NCBI GenBank assembly: GCA_025766275.1
Contig: JAFKAC010000005.1
Coordinates: 1,798,001-1,862,000 of the forward strand
Direction: 5' to 3'
Length of the DNA: 64,000 bases
From: Lactarius indigo
Lineage: Eukaryota > Basidiomycota > Agaricomycetes > Russulales > Russulaceae
In this document: one piece after another, positions 53,881-64,000 of the stretch
Layout of the letters: every line of letters begins with the position of its first letter
Numbering within the stretch: position 1 is the first letter of the stretch
Notes under the pieces: model-generated
Told to the model about the DNA's origin: nothing
What the model saw: the letters and a program-made list of their open reading frames with translations, nothing else
Databases searched by the model: none
Made by a program: the position numbers and the translations under genes

Positions 53881-54995
53881 CTACCGGGATAGTGGAGAGC
53901 CGACTTTGAGGCACCAGCAGCCGTCGGGGTAGCGCGAGTCAGACCCGCGCCAATCAAGCCCGAGGAAGAGCGTCTTTCCTTCGAGAAGGTCGCTTCTGCG
54001 GACTCCCTTCTTGGCTGCGGCGCCCTCCGGCGTGGGCGGGCGGCGGCGCTCGATATCGCGCACGCGGGACTGGTGGATGGTGCGTTCGGTGGTGGTGAGC
54101 ACGACGTTGTACGTGTCGCGGATCGCCTCGAAGACGTCCACGCAGCGGATGCCCGACTGCCGTGCAACGTGGACGGGCCAGTCCGGCAGTTCCGCGCAGT
54201 GGATCACCATCTCCGTGAGGCTCGGCTCCGCCGCAGACTTGTTTCGCTCTGGCACGGACAGCGGCCGCGCGCTGCCATGTCGTCCCTCCGCGAGCAGGAT
54301 CTCGTCCACCTCGTGCGCAAAGTCGAACTTGACCTTGCCCTTTGAGCGTTGGGCATCGAAGGGTAGGAGCTTCCAGTGCAGCGTCGCCGGCGGTGAGCTA
54401 CGGTTACTGCTGGTGGAGGAGTCTGCGGGGGCGATTAAGCGTTTCGCGAACTCGTTAGTCTGAAACGAAACGCACTCGCGGAGTTTGCAGGGTGAGGGGG
54501 TCTGCTCTTGGACGACCGGCTCTGCGACGTCCTCAGGGGCGGAGGCTTTTCGGAGGAAGAGGCGTAGCCATCTCGATCCTGCTGCACCAGAGACGCCCTG
54601 AAGACGACCGAAGACTCGGAGCTGCCTTTGATAACGAATATGATTACATCAGCATCATTCTCACTGCTCGGGTCGGTGCTCATACCTGACTTCAAGATTC
54701 CCTTCAACGGCGGTGGGGGTGGCGCTAGGGGTGATCGCACGGCCTGGGGGGTGGGGCGGGTGCGTTGCGATGAAGAGGATTCTGCTGAGGAGGAGTGACC
54801 GGATTCGTCCGTGCGATGTCGACGATGATGCGACGTAGATGTCGATGGTTTGGGAGTCGGCGGGGGCTGTGACCTCGGGATCATGATTGGAGAAGCGGCG
54901 AGCAGGCGTCCGATTTCGGGCAGCGGGCAAGGGTTCATGCGGGGGGCGGTGGGAGTAGGGGGGCCCCCACGAGGTTGATGTCTTGTCGCGAGCAT
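53881..54995 (-). CDS. Probable DUF6699-domain protein, exon structure uncertain
   Basis: Start ATG at 54995-54993 (MLATRHQPRGGPP). The N-terminus is Pro/Ser-rich and disordered, with PPPPPLKGILKS. The C-terminal half, HWKLLPFDAQRSKGK through PDWPVHVARQSGIRCVDVFEAI, TTTERTIHQSRVRDIERRR and LLEGKTLFLGLDWRG, resembles the fungal DUF6699 domain. Stop is at 53881-53883. An intron with a GTATGA donor near 54687 and an AAAG acceptor near 54628 joins KS to GSSESSVVF, but that frame closes in front of the domain exon. The frame continuous with the domain reads ASAPEDVAEPVV then CVSFQTNEFAKRLIAP. Either another intron or splice choice exists, or there is a frameshift near 54500-54690. The function is unknown. 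Confidence 0.55.
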
Positions 54996-55725
54996 CGTCT
55001 AGCGATTGAATGAATTAGGTCGTAAAGCGCGTGGGGGGAAAGAGGGAAACCAAAGGTGAAAAGATAGAACTGCAACACGGATCGATACGTGGTCAGTCCA
55101 AGATATAGTCGTGGAGAGGGCAAGGACTACCTAGAAATAGGGGGGACGGCCGGGGATAAGCAGGGAGGGTGATATCGGATTGTCAGCCGCGGAGCCCCCG
55201 CATTCGAGGACTTGCAGCCTTATGAACCTGCTGCGAGCGGGGGAGGGAAGGCGTGGCGTGAAGGGGAGGGAGAAAGGAACACGAGCCGAAGGGCGCGGCG
55301 AGGAGAGATATATGTCCTGCCGTTTGACACGAGGCGATGACCGTGCGCAATCTCGTACCTATCCTGGTCCGCACGAGGGTATCGTGAAACCAATCGCGTC
55401 GGTTTTCCGTCCGGGTTTACTCTGTAGTAGTTCAGTCAATTGACGCTCGACCAGTGCGATTATCTATAGTCGACCCCACAAGCGCCAGCCCAGCCACGAG
55501 ACGTCCGGGCTGTGTTTGACTTGCTATGCTAGCCCCATTGTGCTTGGGTGGCGTCTAGCGCTTGCATGGACCGCAGTAAACCGGTGAGCTGCTCGACATG
55601 AGGCACTGCATGAGCACCAACCCCGATCTATGGAACGTTCCTAGTCCAGCCCCGTGCCGACATTACATAATCATTGTCCCCAACTGCCGTCCTCGTCCTC
55701 GTCCCCGGCGTTCCCCCCAGCCAGG
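54996..55725. other. Divergent intergenic region
   Basis: About 0.7 kb between the DUF6699-like gene (minus) and NOP58 (plus). It presumably holds both promoters. No gene seen. Confidence 0.55.
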
Positions 55726-57563
55726 ATGGCCACCCACATTCTTTTCGAGACGGCCTCAGGGTATGCCATATTCGAAGTAAAATTAAGGGATGAGCTCGCC
55801 TCTATGACGGGGGCCATGCAAACGTCCATCCAGGATTTGGGCAAATTCAAAAAAATGGTCTCCCTCTTGAGCTTTTCCCCCTTCAAAAACGCCGCCCACG
55901 CGCTGGAAAACGCGAATGACGTATCTGAAGGTGCGCACATTCACCGCTTACCACTTCACCTTCACGTTTCTGTGCAGGCACGGTCAACGAGGATCTGAGG
56001 GCCCTCCTCGAACTCAACTTATCAAAGCCCTCCAAAAGCTCCTCCATCGTGCTAGGCGTTTCCGACCCGATCCTCGCTAGCGCTATCAAGGGCGCACTCA
56101 AGCTCAAATGCGACACGTCCGAGTCGACCGCAGAGCTCATTCGCGGAATCCGTTTTCACGCCGCAAAGCTCCTCAAGGGTCTCCAGTCGGACGACCTCAC
56201 AAAGGCACAGCTCGGGCTCGGCCACTCTTATTCGCGTTCCAAGCTAAAGTTTAACGTCAACCGCGTCGATAACATGATCATTCAAGCCATCGCCTTGTTG
56301 GACCAGCTCGATAAGGACGTCAACCTTTTCTCCATGCGCATACGCGAGTGGTACGGCTACCACTTCCCTGAACTTGTCAAAATCGTGCCGGACAACTATG
56401 AGTACGCCAGAGCTGCAAAGTTCATCGGTGCCAAAGAGACCCTCACTGCAGACAAGCTTCCCGATCTCGCTGCGCTTCTCGGTGACGACACCACGCGGGC
56501 CCAGAATGTCATAGACGCCGCTGCCGGGTCCATGGGCTCAATCCTTTCAGAAATCGACATGCTCAATATCTCCGCATTTGCCACACGCGTCGTATCAATC
56601 GCCGACTACCGCAAGTCCCTCACTTCCTACCTCGCGGAGAAGATGAACCTCGTTGCACCCAGTCTCACCGCCCTCCTAGGCGAGCGCATCGGTGCTCGCC
56701 TCATCAGCCATGCAGGGTCTTTAACCAACCTTAGCAAGTACCCAGCCAGCACGGTGCAGATACTCGGTGCCGAAAAGGCTCTCTTCCGCGCTCTCAAGAC
56801 CAAGGGCAACACCCCTAAGGTCGGTTATACTTCGGTCGTGCCTCTCCCGCTCCCAAAGCCTCACACACATTCAGTACGGCCTGATTTATCATTCGTCTTT
56901 CATTGGCCGGGCAGGTCCCAAACACAAGGGACGTATCTCACGCTTTCTCGCTAACAAATGCTCGATCGCTTCACGCATCGACTGTTTCTCCGGTATTCGC
57001 TACTCTTCTCGCGCTCGCCGGTCATCTGACTAGAGGCGTTTACTTTGCAGACACCCCCACGCCCAAGTTTGGTGAGGCGCTACGTCAGCAGGTGGAAGAA
57101 CGCCTCTTGTTCTTCGAGAAGGGAGAAGCGCCAGGAAAAAATGCTGATGCAATCCGCAAGGTGCTCGACCAGCTATCCCTCGAGAAGAAGCAGGAGGAGG
57201 ACCAGGATATGGCGGACGCTACCGAACCGGTTCTCCCTCTCATCGATGCCGAGCCAACGAAGAAGAAGGACAAGAAGAAGAAGCGAAAACTGGAGGAGAT
57301 GGAAATGGACGGAGATGACAGTAGTGAGGACGAACCCGTGAAAAAGGTGAAATTATCAAAGGAGGAGAAGAAGGCGCTGAAAAAGGAGAAGAAGCGTGAA
57401 CGTAAAGAGAAGGAGGCGAAGGAGGAGGTGAGTTGTCCCCCGTCGTTCCCTCTCAGAGCTTATTCGCGTACGTTAGGGCGCACCTCCGAAGAAGGAGAAA
57501 AAAGACAAAAAGCAAAAGGAAGAGAAGGATAAAGGGAAGAAAGAAAAGAAGAGCAAACACTGA
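55726..57563 (+). CDS. NOP58: Nucleolar protein NOP58 (box C/D snoRNP core)
   Basis: Core protein of box C/D snoRNPs that guide 2'-O-methylation and processing of rRNA in the nucleolus. Five exons (55726-55930, 55978-56819, 56875-56992, 57051-57427, 57477-57563) sum to 1,629 nt, 542 aa, normal for the family. The N-terminal NOP5 domain starts [18 protein letters not shown]. The coiled-coil domain includes the [19 protein letters not shown] region. The Nop domain has [46 protein letters not shown], then [35 protein letters not shown]. The C-terminus is a Lys/Glu-rich KKE/D tail ([21 protein letters not shown]), typical of NOP58. Start follows a short leader and agrees with the family N-terminus. 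It is convergent with the KHA1-like gene; only 248 bp separate the stops. Confidence 0.97.
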
Positions 57564-57811
57564 TGCTCATGACCTCGACCCGTTATATTTATATCCTTTC
57601 CTTTTGGTCACATCGTAGCGTTGTCTTTGCATATCTGTAAATTATACTTGTGCATGTAATATCGCTCCTTTAGCCATGTGCAACCCTCCTCCCAATCCCG
57701 GTATCAACAAGTTGGTGGTATACTATTACAAACCATTATACACAGTACGCCCCATCATCGGCAGACATCGTGAATTCGTCGAGTTCGTATGCGTCGTATC
57801 TCGTAACCGAC

Positions 57812-60800
57812 CTAGTCCTCGCAGTGGGTTCTGGACGCTTGCATCACCAGCAGAGTTGCGTTGACACCTGCCATAACGAACGCCGTCCCGACGTCCCCCA
57901 CCGTCTTCCGTACGTCTGCGCGAACTGCGCCATGTTCCTCCTCCAGCATGCGCAGCTCCGCATGATGGTCCTCCACGGCAAGACGGCGCGAGCGCCCAAC
58001 GACGACGATCGCGCGCTCGAGCGTTCCCGCGCGCCGCAGCGCGACGTGTAGCGGCATCGGGCTCGCGACCTCCTCGAACGTCACACGCGACAGCGCGTCC
58101 GCCAGCGCGCGGTCGCTCGCCGCCGCTGGCTGGGCGTACCGCGCCCAGGTGACGGCGTCGAACGTCTCGGACTGCATCCGCATGTGGGCCGTTGCGTTTT
58201 CATACATCGTATCTGGGAAGTCCGTCGTCTACGCGCGCGTGCAGCATCAGCTCCCGAAACAAAAGCAGACAGGCGTGTGAAAGTTACGCACCGACCGGAC
58301 GGAAGCTGCCGTCATGTTCGTCTGCACGTCCACTTCCACCGTGCCTGCGATGTCCTTGTTCTTGTCACGGGCGAGATGCGCCGCTTCGGGAGTCACGAGC
58401 TCAACCCTGACGTCGCGCTTGGTAACGCGCAAGACTGTCGCGCGCACGCGCGGATTCGCGCAGAGCTGCACGGTCAAGTCTAGTGCGAGGCGGTCATCGG
58501 GCCCACCGAAGAACGGCAAGAACAGGCGGGTCTCCTCACGCACGCCAAGCGGCGCCCGGCCGACGAGAAGTGCGACGTTCGTCCGCGCCTGCGCAAACAC
58601 GCCACGCACAAAATGTGAGTGGAGCAGGGAGGCGGAGCCGTTCGTGAGGAACAGCGCGTCGAATGGGCTGCGGTCGGTGGCGATGGCGTCACTCATGGGA
58701 GCGCCGCCTGTCTCCGCGGTGGTGTCTGGAGCTACTTGTGCTGACGGGAGCCAGGGCACTAGCACGAGCTGGGCACCGGCTGCACGAACGTGCTCGCCCA
58801 CGCTGGTTGCGAGCCTATCGAAAGGCACCATCGATAGCGCAGTTGACACAGACAGCCCATTCAATTCTGAAAACGTGCGGAAAATCGAGAGTAAAGGGTC
58901 GGTATGCAGCAATGCGTCCGTCGCGGACGATTTCATCACGTCCGAAGGCCGGTCAGTCAGCTCGATGAGGCGCAGTGCACCGAAATGCGCCGGTTCTTCC
59001 TCTTCCATTCCTGATCTTTGGCTGGAAGAGAAACTTTTTGTTCGAGAGTATGTCGGCGGGGCCGGGGGTTGAAGGAGTTGCGTAATCGCCATCATGCTAG
59101 GTAGATGCTCGAGTTTGTCGAGAATCATAGTGAATCGGCGTTTCCAAACGCCATCATCGTCGTGACCAGTGCTTGGCCAACGATCTCGAGTGCCACTTTC
59201 GTCGTCTTTCGCATCGCGAACATTCGCAAACGGTGAACCAGTGGCTGTTGCGCGCGAACGGAGATGAGGAGGGTAAAGGAAGGAAACAGTCGGGGCAGTC
59301 GCAAAGGTGAGAAGAAGAGCCTCTAGGACGAACATCGAGAAGACGAGCTGTTGGACGTAGAACGTATGTTTTGTGACCTATCAGGAGACGAGAAGGAGCT
59401 CACCCTCGTCAAGATACCGGCCTGTAGCCCGACATTGAGAACAATCAATTCAATGAGACTAGATGCCAACGATGAGGCACAGCGTTCTTGGCGCACTTGG
59501 ATGGACTTACCCTTTGCAACTCATCAAGGAACCTATGGTGCTCGCTTCACGCCAGCTGAAGCCAGTGTATCTCGCTGCCAATGCACAACTGCTGAACTTC
59601 CCAATGAATGCAAGGACGCAGGTGGCAGCCGTGAATCCCCATATTTTCCCTAACGACCGAATCCATCAGCTGGCCCAACCCAAGTGTGATGGAGGGAACT
59701 TACCAGAATTCAGCAAGCCGAGGTCAGTCGACAAGCCGGAGAGTGTGAAATACTGGAGACTATCAGGAAATCAACCGGAGTCGGAGCTGAAGAAACCCAC
59801 GAGAGGTAGGAAGATCACCGAGACCATATCTTCTAGCTTCTCAGTCAGCGCAATCGCAAGGCCTCCGTCACGAGGCACGATAATTCCGGCGAGGAAAGCG
59901 CCTGTAGAAGCAGTAGGGTTAAAACACGGAGCCTGCCAGTGCCAAAAACACACACCGAAAATTGCGTGGACGCCGATGACATCGGTAAAGAGTGCTGACC
60001 CAAACAAAATTAAAATCGTGGCAGTCATAAAGAACATGGTTGGTCCGTTCTCGATGGAACCTGTTGCGCGAGCGCACCAAGATAACACCCTGCGGACGAG
60101 GAGTAACATGAACAGGGTCCATCCAATACAAGTCAACAAGATCCATAATGCCGTGAGTCCGCTTCCGGCATTGACAAGCGCGACACTGAGCGCGAGTAAT
60201 GTCCATCCAATGATATCGTTACCAACACCGGCAGACAAGACTACAATTCCGACAGTCGTGTCAAGTAGCTTGAGTTCGGTCAAAATGCGGCACAGGACGG
60301 GGAAGGCCGTGATCGAATACGCGACACCGGTGAAGAGCATAAAGTGCGTGTACGATACTTGTGAAGAGTCGATGAAGTGCTTGTACAAGGGAACGGCAAG
60401 CGCGGCGCCAAGTCCAAATGGGATGATGACGCCTGCGATGGCGACGGTCGCAGAGAGGCGCGCATTGCGACGAATGATGGCAGCATCTATCTCGAGCCCA
60501 ATGATAAAAAGGAAGAGACACAGTCCGATATTTGCAACGAGAGAGAGGTAGGGTAATGATTCGCTGGGAAAGATGTGTTTGGAAAAGCCGGGTATACGCC
60601 CAAAGGCAGTCGGACCTAGGTGGTGGCTCAGTTGATGAGTATCTCAATGAGTCCAAACTACGGTCGCACCAAGAAGGATACCACCAAGGACTTCTGCGAT
60701 CACTCGAGGCTGTCGTAACTTGCGGAGACCAAGACTAAGAATCTGAGTGGTGATAATGATGATCCCTGCGATAGCATGAACATGAACTCATAGGAATGAC

Positions 60801-61029
60801 AGATCGCCTGAAAGACAGATTCGCTGACCGACTTGAATGATCCATAATCTCAAAGGATCAGATGGATTGAACTCCGCTGGATCTTTCCCCACCAAGAGTC
60901 CATCCTACCTTGCACTTTAGTTGAAAACAAACACAACAGCAATAATGCACAAACCTGATCCGGAGCGGCCCGCCGTTGAAATGTGCTCGATTGTACGAGG
61001 TTTATAATCTGCCTCGAGAATCCGGACAT
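57812..61029 (-). CDS. KHA1: K+/H+ antiporter, KHA1/CPA2 family (copy 1)
   Basis: Endomembrane monovalent cation/proton antiporter. ATG 61029-61027 (MSGFSRQIINLVQSS) is spliced (GTTTGT..GGTAG) to DGLLVGKDPAEFNPSDPLRLWIIQ. The membrane domain includes LRKLRQPRVIAEVLGGILLG, LFLFIIGLEIDA, FTGVAYSITAFPVLCRIL, VGIVVLSAGVGNDIIGWTLLA (the conserved ion-binding Asp pair region), FTDVIGVHAIFGAFLAG and EKLEDMVSVIFLPL. A single-exon-like C-terminal part from LEALLLTFATAPTVSFLYPP continues into a large soluble region with two tandem USP-like halves (FGALRLIELTDRPSDV; SHFVRGVFAQARTNVALLVG; TLERAIVVVGRSRRLAVEDH). Stop TAG at 57814-57812. About ten introns were inferred. A close second copy lies downstream at 62799. 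Confidence 0.9.
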
Positions 61030-62798
61030 TTTGGCAGTGGTCGACAGGGTCGTGAAGAGAAAGACACAGGCTCAAGATGTCGCTCCTACCTCCCATTAGT
61101 CCCCAGGTTATTTAGGGTCGCTCATCGGAGGGGTGATAACTTGAACCCGGATTACATAGCTTAGTTCAAGTTTGTGTGACAGACTGACACAAGGAATGAC
61201 CAAGGGAATGAATCGACAATACATGTTCTCCTTATCGGGTCTAGTTGCCCAATCAATCATTATGACCCACGCAGGATAGCATGACATCTACCGCATTGTC
61301 GAAATTCTCTTCCCTGGGATCCGAGTGGTGGGCCAGCGTTTTTGGTCTCCTACCTAGGGCACTACTTGGTCCCGTGGGCCGAAATTACACCCACCGATGC
61401 CTCAGCGACGGATGTGATTGCGCAAAAACTCCGACACTTCGGACTACAAAACTGCTCCGGCCACTTGTGAGCACACATCTAGACATACCTAAGGTTGCAA
61501 GACGAATTTTGAAAAGCAATAGTTCGGCGGCCCGTTCGGCATGGCTCTGCGACCTTTCACCCGGTCGATGAGATCGACACACGCCTAACTCGCTGTTTCT
61601 GTCCCATTCTGACTCGCTACTTGGGACCGAAGATGAAGGCAAGAAGAACGTAATAAAATGAGTCAGCCCGGAAGACCTGGTGAAAGGGGGAAAATGCACA
61701 CACCCATTCTATTGTCCACGTCCTTGTTTCGCTAGCAATTTTCCGGACCTTGACGTTGACAACGTAGATAACTCATGGTTGTATCCAAGGCTTCTCAGCA
61801 TACCCGACTATTTGCGGGATCCAATTCAGGCAAACCCAAAACATCCTCTCGACCCCGAGGACAGTAATGGTACCACCATCATGGGAGACCACTTTAGCTA
61901 TCCAGGTTGTGCGAGGTTTCTCAGCCGCGACAATCTTCTTGATTCCGGCATCCCGCGCGTAATTACGCACCCACCTCGACGGGCGCCGCCACGTGAAGCA
62001 AGGTGTCAACACCTGAGCGGGATCAGAAGGTTGCCCGTTACGACAACTCTTCCAAGATCCGAGAAATGGTTAGAATGGATGTAGCGAAGTCTCCTACTTC
62101 GACGATTCCGAATTTTCCCTCATATCCTACGTAGGCGATTTGCCTGGGTGCAATACAGTTGCAGTACTATGCTTGTGTCAGAAGATGGGCAACTCCCCAA
62201 AACGCGGTGCACGGTCCACAACATGCAAACCAACAAAGCCGGTGGCACCAGGCGCCGGCCAGGTCGCATCAGGACCAACTTAGTTACGATTGCGTGCGAA
62301 CGAGAGCTAGTATTACTGTAGTATGTATATAACAAGCCGAATGTTGATATCAACTGTAGCAGGTCAATGGACCGGTCCTACCAACGACCCTGCACACCTT
62401 TAAATGGTCAACATTCAACTGTTGAAAAAGCACCGGACCCCCATATTCTTCTATGTTGGTGATTGGTTTAAGAGGGAAAAGAAAGTCGTCAGGAGGTCGA
62501 TCGCCCACACACCGAAGCTTGTCAAGCAAGGTGATATTGATACGCATGGGTTTGTTGTCCCGGAGATTGCGGAGTTCGAACTCATTTTGCGACATCTTTG
62601 CACTTGTCTTTGCATACACATTTCTCTCACAGGCAAGGTTACAGACGACAACGTCGACGCCTAGTATTGTATATATCTGTAAATTATGCTTTGTGCATTG
62701 ATGGTATACTGTTACAAATCATTATACAAAGTACACCCCATCATGGGCAAGACATCGTGAATTCGTCAAGTTCGTATGCGTCGTGTCTCATAACCTAC
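61030..62798. other. Spacer between the two antiporter copies
   Basis: About 1.8 kb. The left part is the promoter of copy 1 and the last 120 bp (about 62675-62798) is the duplicated 3' flank. Between them lies an orphan 89-codon minus-strand frame (62350-62619, MYAKTSAKMSQNEFELRNL) with a protein-like but unrecognised sequence. It may be a gene fragment carried by the duplication. No other gene seen. Confidence 0.45.
62675..62798 (-). repeat. Duplicated 3' flank of the antiporter gene
   Basis: The sequence from ATATCTGTAAATTAT through the GACATCGTGAATTCGTC box matches 57633-57811 with an internal deletion of about 55 bp in this copy. It shows that the duplication reaches into the 3' UTR and beyond. 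Confidence 0.8.
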
Positions 62799-64000
62799 CT
62801 AGTCCTCAGAGTGGATACTGGACGCCTGCATCACCAGCAGAGTAGCGTTGATCCCCGCCATCACGAACGCCGTCCCGACGTCCCCCACCGTCTTCCGCAC
62901 GTCCGCGCGAACTGCGCCATGTTCCTCCTCCAGCATGCGCAGCTCTACATGATGGTCCTCCACGGCAAGACGGCGCGAGCGCCCAACGACGACGATCGCG
63001 CGCTCAAGCGTCCCCGCGCGCCGCAGTGCGGCGTGCAGCGGCGTCGGGCTTGCGACCTCCTCGAACGTCACGCGCGACAGCGCATCCGCCAGCGCGCGAT
63101 CGCTCGTCGCTGCCGCTGCCGGCGGGGCGTACCGCGCCCAGGTGACGCCGTCAGCTGTCTCGGACTGCATGCGTGTGTGCGTCGTCGCGTTTCCATACAT
63201 CGTATCTGGGAAGCCCGTCGTCTGCCCGTGCGGTATAGCGTCAGCGCTCCTGAACCAGAAAGTAGGCGTGTGTACGTTGACGCACCGACCGGACGGAGGC
63301 CACCGTCATTATCGTGTTCGCCTGCATGTCCACTTCCACCTTGTCCTTGGCGAGATGCGCCGCTTCGGGAGCTGCGAGCTCGGCCCGGACGTCGCGCTTG
63401 GTGACGCGCAAGACCGTTGCGCGGATACGCGGATTCGCGCAGAGCTGCACGACCAAGTCCAGCGCGAGGCGGTCGTCAGGCCCACCGAAGAACGGCAAGA
63501 ACAGGCGAGTCTCCTCACGCACGCCAAGCGGCGCCCGGCCGACGAGCAGTGCGACGTTCGTCCGCGCCTGCGCAAACACGCCGCGCACGAAATGTGAGTG
63601 GAGTAAGGAGGTGGAGCCGCTCGTGCGGAACAGTGCGTCGAATGGGCTGCGGTCAGCAGCGACGGCGGCGTCGCTCGTGGGAGCGCCACCGCCTGTGTCC
63701 ACCGTGATGTCTGGAACTACTTGTGCTGACGGGAGCCAGGGCACCAACACGAGCTGGGCGCCGGCTGCACGAACGTGCTCGCCCACGCTGGTTGCGAGCC
63801 CATCAAAAGGCACCATCGATAGCGCAGTTGACACCGACAGTCCATTCAATTCTGAAAACGTGCGGAAAATAGCGAGTAAAGGGTCAGTGTGCAGCAATGC
63901 GTCCGTCGCGGAGGACTTCATCACGTCCGAAGGCCGGTCAGTCAGCTCGATGAGACGCAGTGCACCGAAATGCGCCGGTTCTTCCTCTTCCATTCCTGAT
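62799..64000 (-). CDS. K+/H+ antiporter, KHA1-like (copy 2), truncated by window edge
   Basis: The C-terminal soluble part of a second antiporter gene in the same orientation as copy 1, 4,987 bp away (stop TAG at 62801-62799). The gene continues beyond 64000, so its membrane domain is not visible. Over the last exon 14 or so of about 131 residues differ from copy 1. Elsewhere the match is as close, for example identical TDRPSDVMKSSATDALLHTD. Copy 2 lacks the seven residues NKDIAGT present in copy 1 and has small Ala/Thr insertions. The visible part keeps open frames across one intron (near 63201-63290), so it looks functional rather than decayed. Confidence 0.9.

Noticed and set aside
59463..60551. 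362-codon plus-strand open frame
   Set aside because: It is the antisense of the KHA1 membrane-domain exons, which carry clear family motifs on the minus strand.

Overview
The window is nuclear DNA from a filamentous basidiomycete, most likely an Agaricomycete. Genes are split by many short introns of about 45-70 bp with GT..AG ends, intergenic DNA is compact, several proteins are long and Ser/Pro-rich, and a Plavaka-type DNA transposon with its host-lineage gene families (DUF6532, DUF6699-like) is present. No tRNA, rRNA or CRISPR was seen.

Layout, left to right. 1-6.4 kb: the 3' part of a SIKE/FGFR1OP2-like coiled-coil gene, then a PH-domain protein of about 1,057 aa. 6.4-15.1 kb (minus): a complete, intein-free PRP8, the core U5 snRNP splicing factor, with many introns. 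18.0-20.0 kb: a disordered, coiled-coil protein of unknown function. 23.5-24.4 kb: a small secreted DUF3455 protein. 26.4-35.6 kb: a decayed monocarboxylate-type MFS transporter gene cut in two by a 7.4-kb Plavaka DNA transposon. The transposon has 34-bp perfect terminal inverted repeats, an apparently intact transposase (plus), an apparently intact DUF6532 gene (minus), and between them an array of about 118-bp repeats. 36.4-37.5 kb (minus): a short-chain dehydrogenase, divergent from PRP24/SART3 (37.7-41.9 kb, U6 snRNP assembly). 42-44.5 kb: a BTB/POZ protein. 45-48 kb: a proline-rich protein with two RING-type fingers. 48.3-49.3 kb: NAD(P)H-hydrate epimerase. 49.5-50.8 kb: a MYND-finger gene with two apparent compensating frameshifts. 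53.9-55.0 kb (minus): a probable DUF6699 protein. 55.7-57.6 kb: NOP58, the box C/D snoRNP core protein. 57.8-61.0 kb (minus): a KHA1-like K+/H+ antiporter. 62.8-64.0 kb (minus): the 3' end of a second, about 89% identical antiporter copy that runs off the window.

The genes do not form one pathway. Three core RNA-processing genes (PRP8, PRP24, NOP58) lie in the window, but the spacing suggests ordinary housekeeping context. The most unusual content is the transposon: two apparently intact divergent genes, an internal repeat array carrying CACGTG motifs, AT-rich subterminal repeats, and insertion into an already degenerate transporter gene. Exon boundaries are my own reading of splice signals and reading-frame continuity. 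Where I could sum exons (SDR, DUF3455, NOP58, RING gene) the totals are exact multiples of three.
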